Assembly: GCF_012910905.1 (NCBI RefSeq)
Contig: NZ_WTVN01000018.1
Coordinates: forward strand, 33,524 to 97,523
Origin: Aromatoleum toluvorans
GTDB lineage: Bacteria > Pseudomonadota > Gammaproteobacteria > Burkholderiales > Rhodocyclaceae
Reading direction: 5' to 3'
Length of the DNA stretch: 64,000 nucleotides
Made by a program: the position numbers and the translations under genes. Within the stretch, counting starts at the first letter, position 1; every line of letters starts with the position of its first letter. A model generated the notes under the pieces. The model had not been told where the DNA came from. It searched no databases and saw only the letters and a program-made list of their open reading frames with translations. Of this stretch, positions 63,522 through 64,000 are shown in pieces.

Positions 63522-64000
63522 CCCCCGACGCGCTCCTGGCGGATGCGCCACGAGCCGTTGCGCTTGACCAGTTCGAGCGTCTTGGTCGTGCTGGAAGTGA
63601 AGCCCGCCGATTCATAGTTCTGGCGGAAACGTACCGTCGCGACGTCACCGTCGACCTTGGCATGGGGCTTCTCGATCTCGACCGCAATACGGCCGGGTTT
63701 GCCGACGCGTTGCTCGCGTTCGTTCTCCCAAGCCTTCCGGGACAGGCCGTCAGGAGCGCGGAACTCCTTGTCGTAGAAGGCGAGGTAGCCCTTGACGTCC
63801 TTGCGCGACCAAGCCTTTGCCCACGCTTCCACCATCTGCACCGCTTCGCGCTCGGTGCCTGCGGCGCTCGCAGCGGGTGCTGCCGGGTGTGCAGCGCCTG
63901 CAATCGCGGTGGCGGGCGCGGCGGGAACGGCCGGCGCCGGCGTTGTCGCCGCAGGGGCAGGTGCAGCGGGTTTTGCTGCCGCAGCCGCGTTCGCGGGGAC
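63518..64000 (-). CDS. Protein with C-terminal NTF2-like domain (gene runs off the right edge)
   Basis: The frame is open from 63518 to the edge, so the N-terminus lies outside. The visible part is an Ala/Pro-rich linker (about 50 residues, PAAPATAIAGAAHPAAPAAS-like) followed by a ~110-residue NTF2-like domain (VEAWAKAWSRKDVKGYLAFYD, ending [20 protein letters not shown]). It resembles the C-terminal domain of the L,D-transpeptidase that follows, including the W-x-x-x-(D/N)-x-x-x-Y-L and SW(R/K)I endings. Four-base overlap with the transpeptidase gene suggests a functional pair. Confidence 0.7.
   Translation of the reverse strand, partial: VPANAAAAAKPAAPAPAATTPAPAVPAAPATAIAGAAHPAAPAASAAGTEREAVQMVEAWAKAWSRKDVKGYLAFYDKEFRAPDGLSRKAWENEREQRVGKPGRIAVEIEKPHAKVDGDVATVRFRQNYESAGFTSSTTKTLELVKRNGSWRIRQERVGG

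Overview
The window is GC-rich, gene-dense chromosomal DNA from a betaproteobacterium, most likely of the Rhodocyclales (Azoarcus/Aromatoleum/Thauera type). I infer this from the protein sequences and from several typical betaproteobacterial gene orders: leuCDB-asd-fimV-truA-trpFBA-accD-folC-dedD-cvpA-purF-metZ, a phaC-phaB-phaB-phaR polyhydroxyalkanoate cluster, and rho next to trxA. The genus is an inference; there is no rRNA gene to confirm it.

The left part (1-17.8 kb) is accessory and stress-related. It opens inside a mercuric reductase gene (merA). An HMA-domain periplasmic metal-binding protein, an outer-membrane beta-barrel, an NHL-repeat propeller and a CzcE-like protein follow. An AraC-type regulator then faces an AhpD-like protein and a Tat-exported cysteine hydrolase. 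Next is an arsenic module, arsS-arsM, followed directly by a four-gene PstSCAB-like phosphate ABC transporter. After it come a small membrane protein, a SulP transporter paired with a beta-carbonic anhydrase, a sirtuin, a MltB-family transglycosylase and an AEC-family permease.

The middle (18-39.5 kb) is mixed. It holds a bifunctional GDP-mannose pyrophosphorylase, bamD facing rluD-pgeF, the PHA cluster, rimO, a patatin-like lipase and an FAD-linked oxidase. A tandemly duplicated tRNA cassette follows (Ala-Glu-Asp twice, each copy with its own promoter), then hbdA, rho, trxA, fdxA, a CBS-domain protein, fadD and ilvBN. The ilvBN operon is preceded by a valine-rich leader peptide and an intrinsic terminator, the layout of a classical attenuator.

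The right part (39.5-64 kb) is mostly housekeeping: aroC, an MFS permease with an M48 lipoprotein protease, leucine biosynthesis, asd, the polar hub protein FimV, an orphan CbiQ-like membrane protein, truA, tryptophan biosynthesis running into accD-folC-dedD-cvpA-purF-metZ, and on the minus strand lpxH, two cyclophilins, and an L,D-transpeptidase beside a truncated gene with a related C-terminal domain.

I see no insertion sequences, prophage genes or CRISPR arrays. The points most worth following up are the arsSM/Pst-like linkage, the ilvBN attenuator, the unusual mer-linked periplasmic gene set, the shared motif at the two pha promoters, and the paired NTF2-like tails at the right edge.
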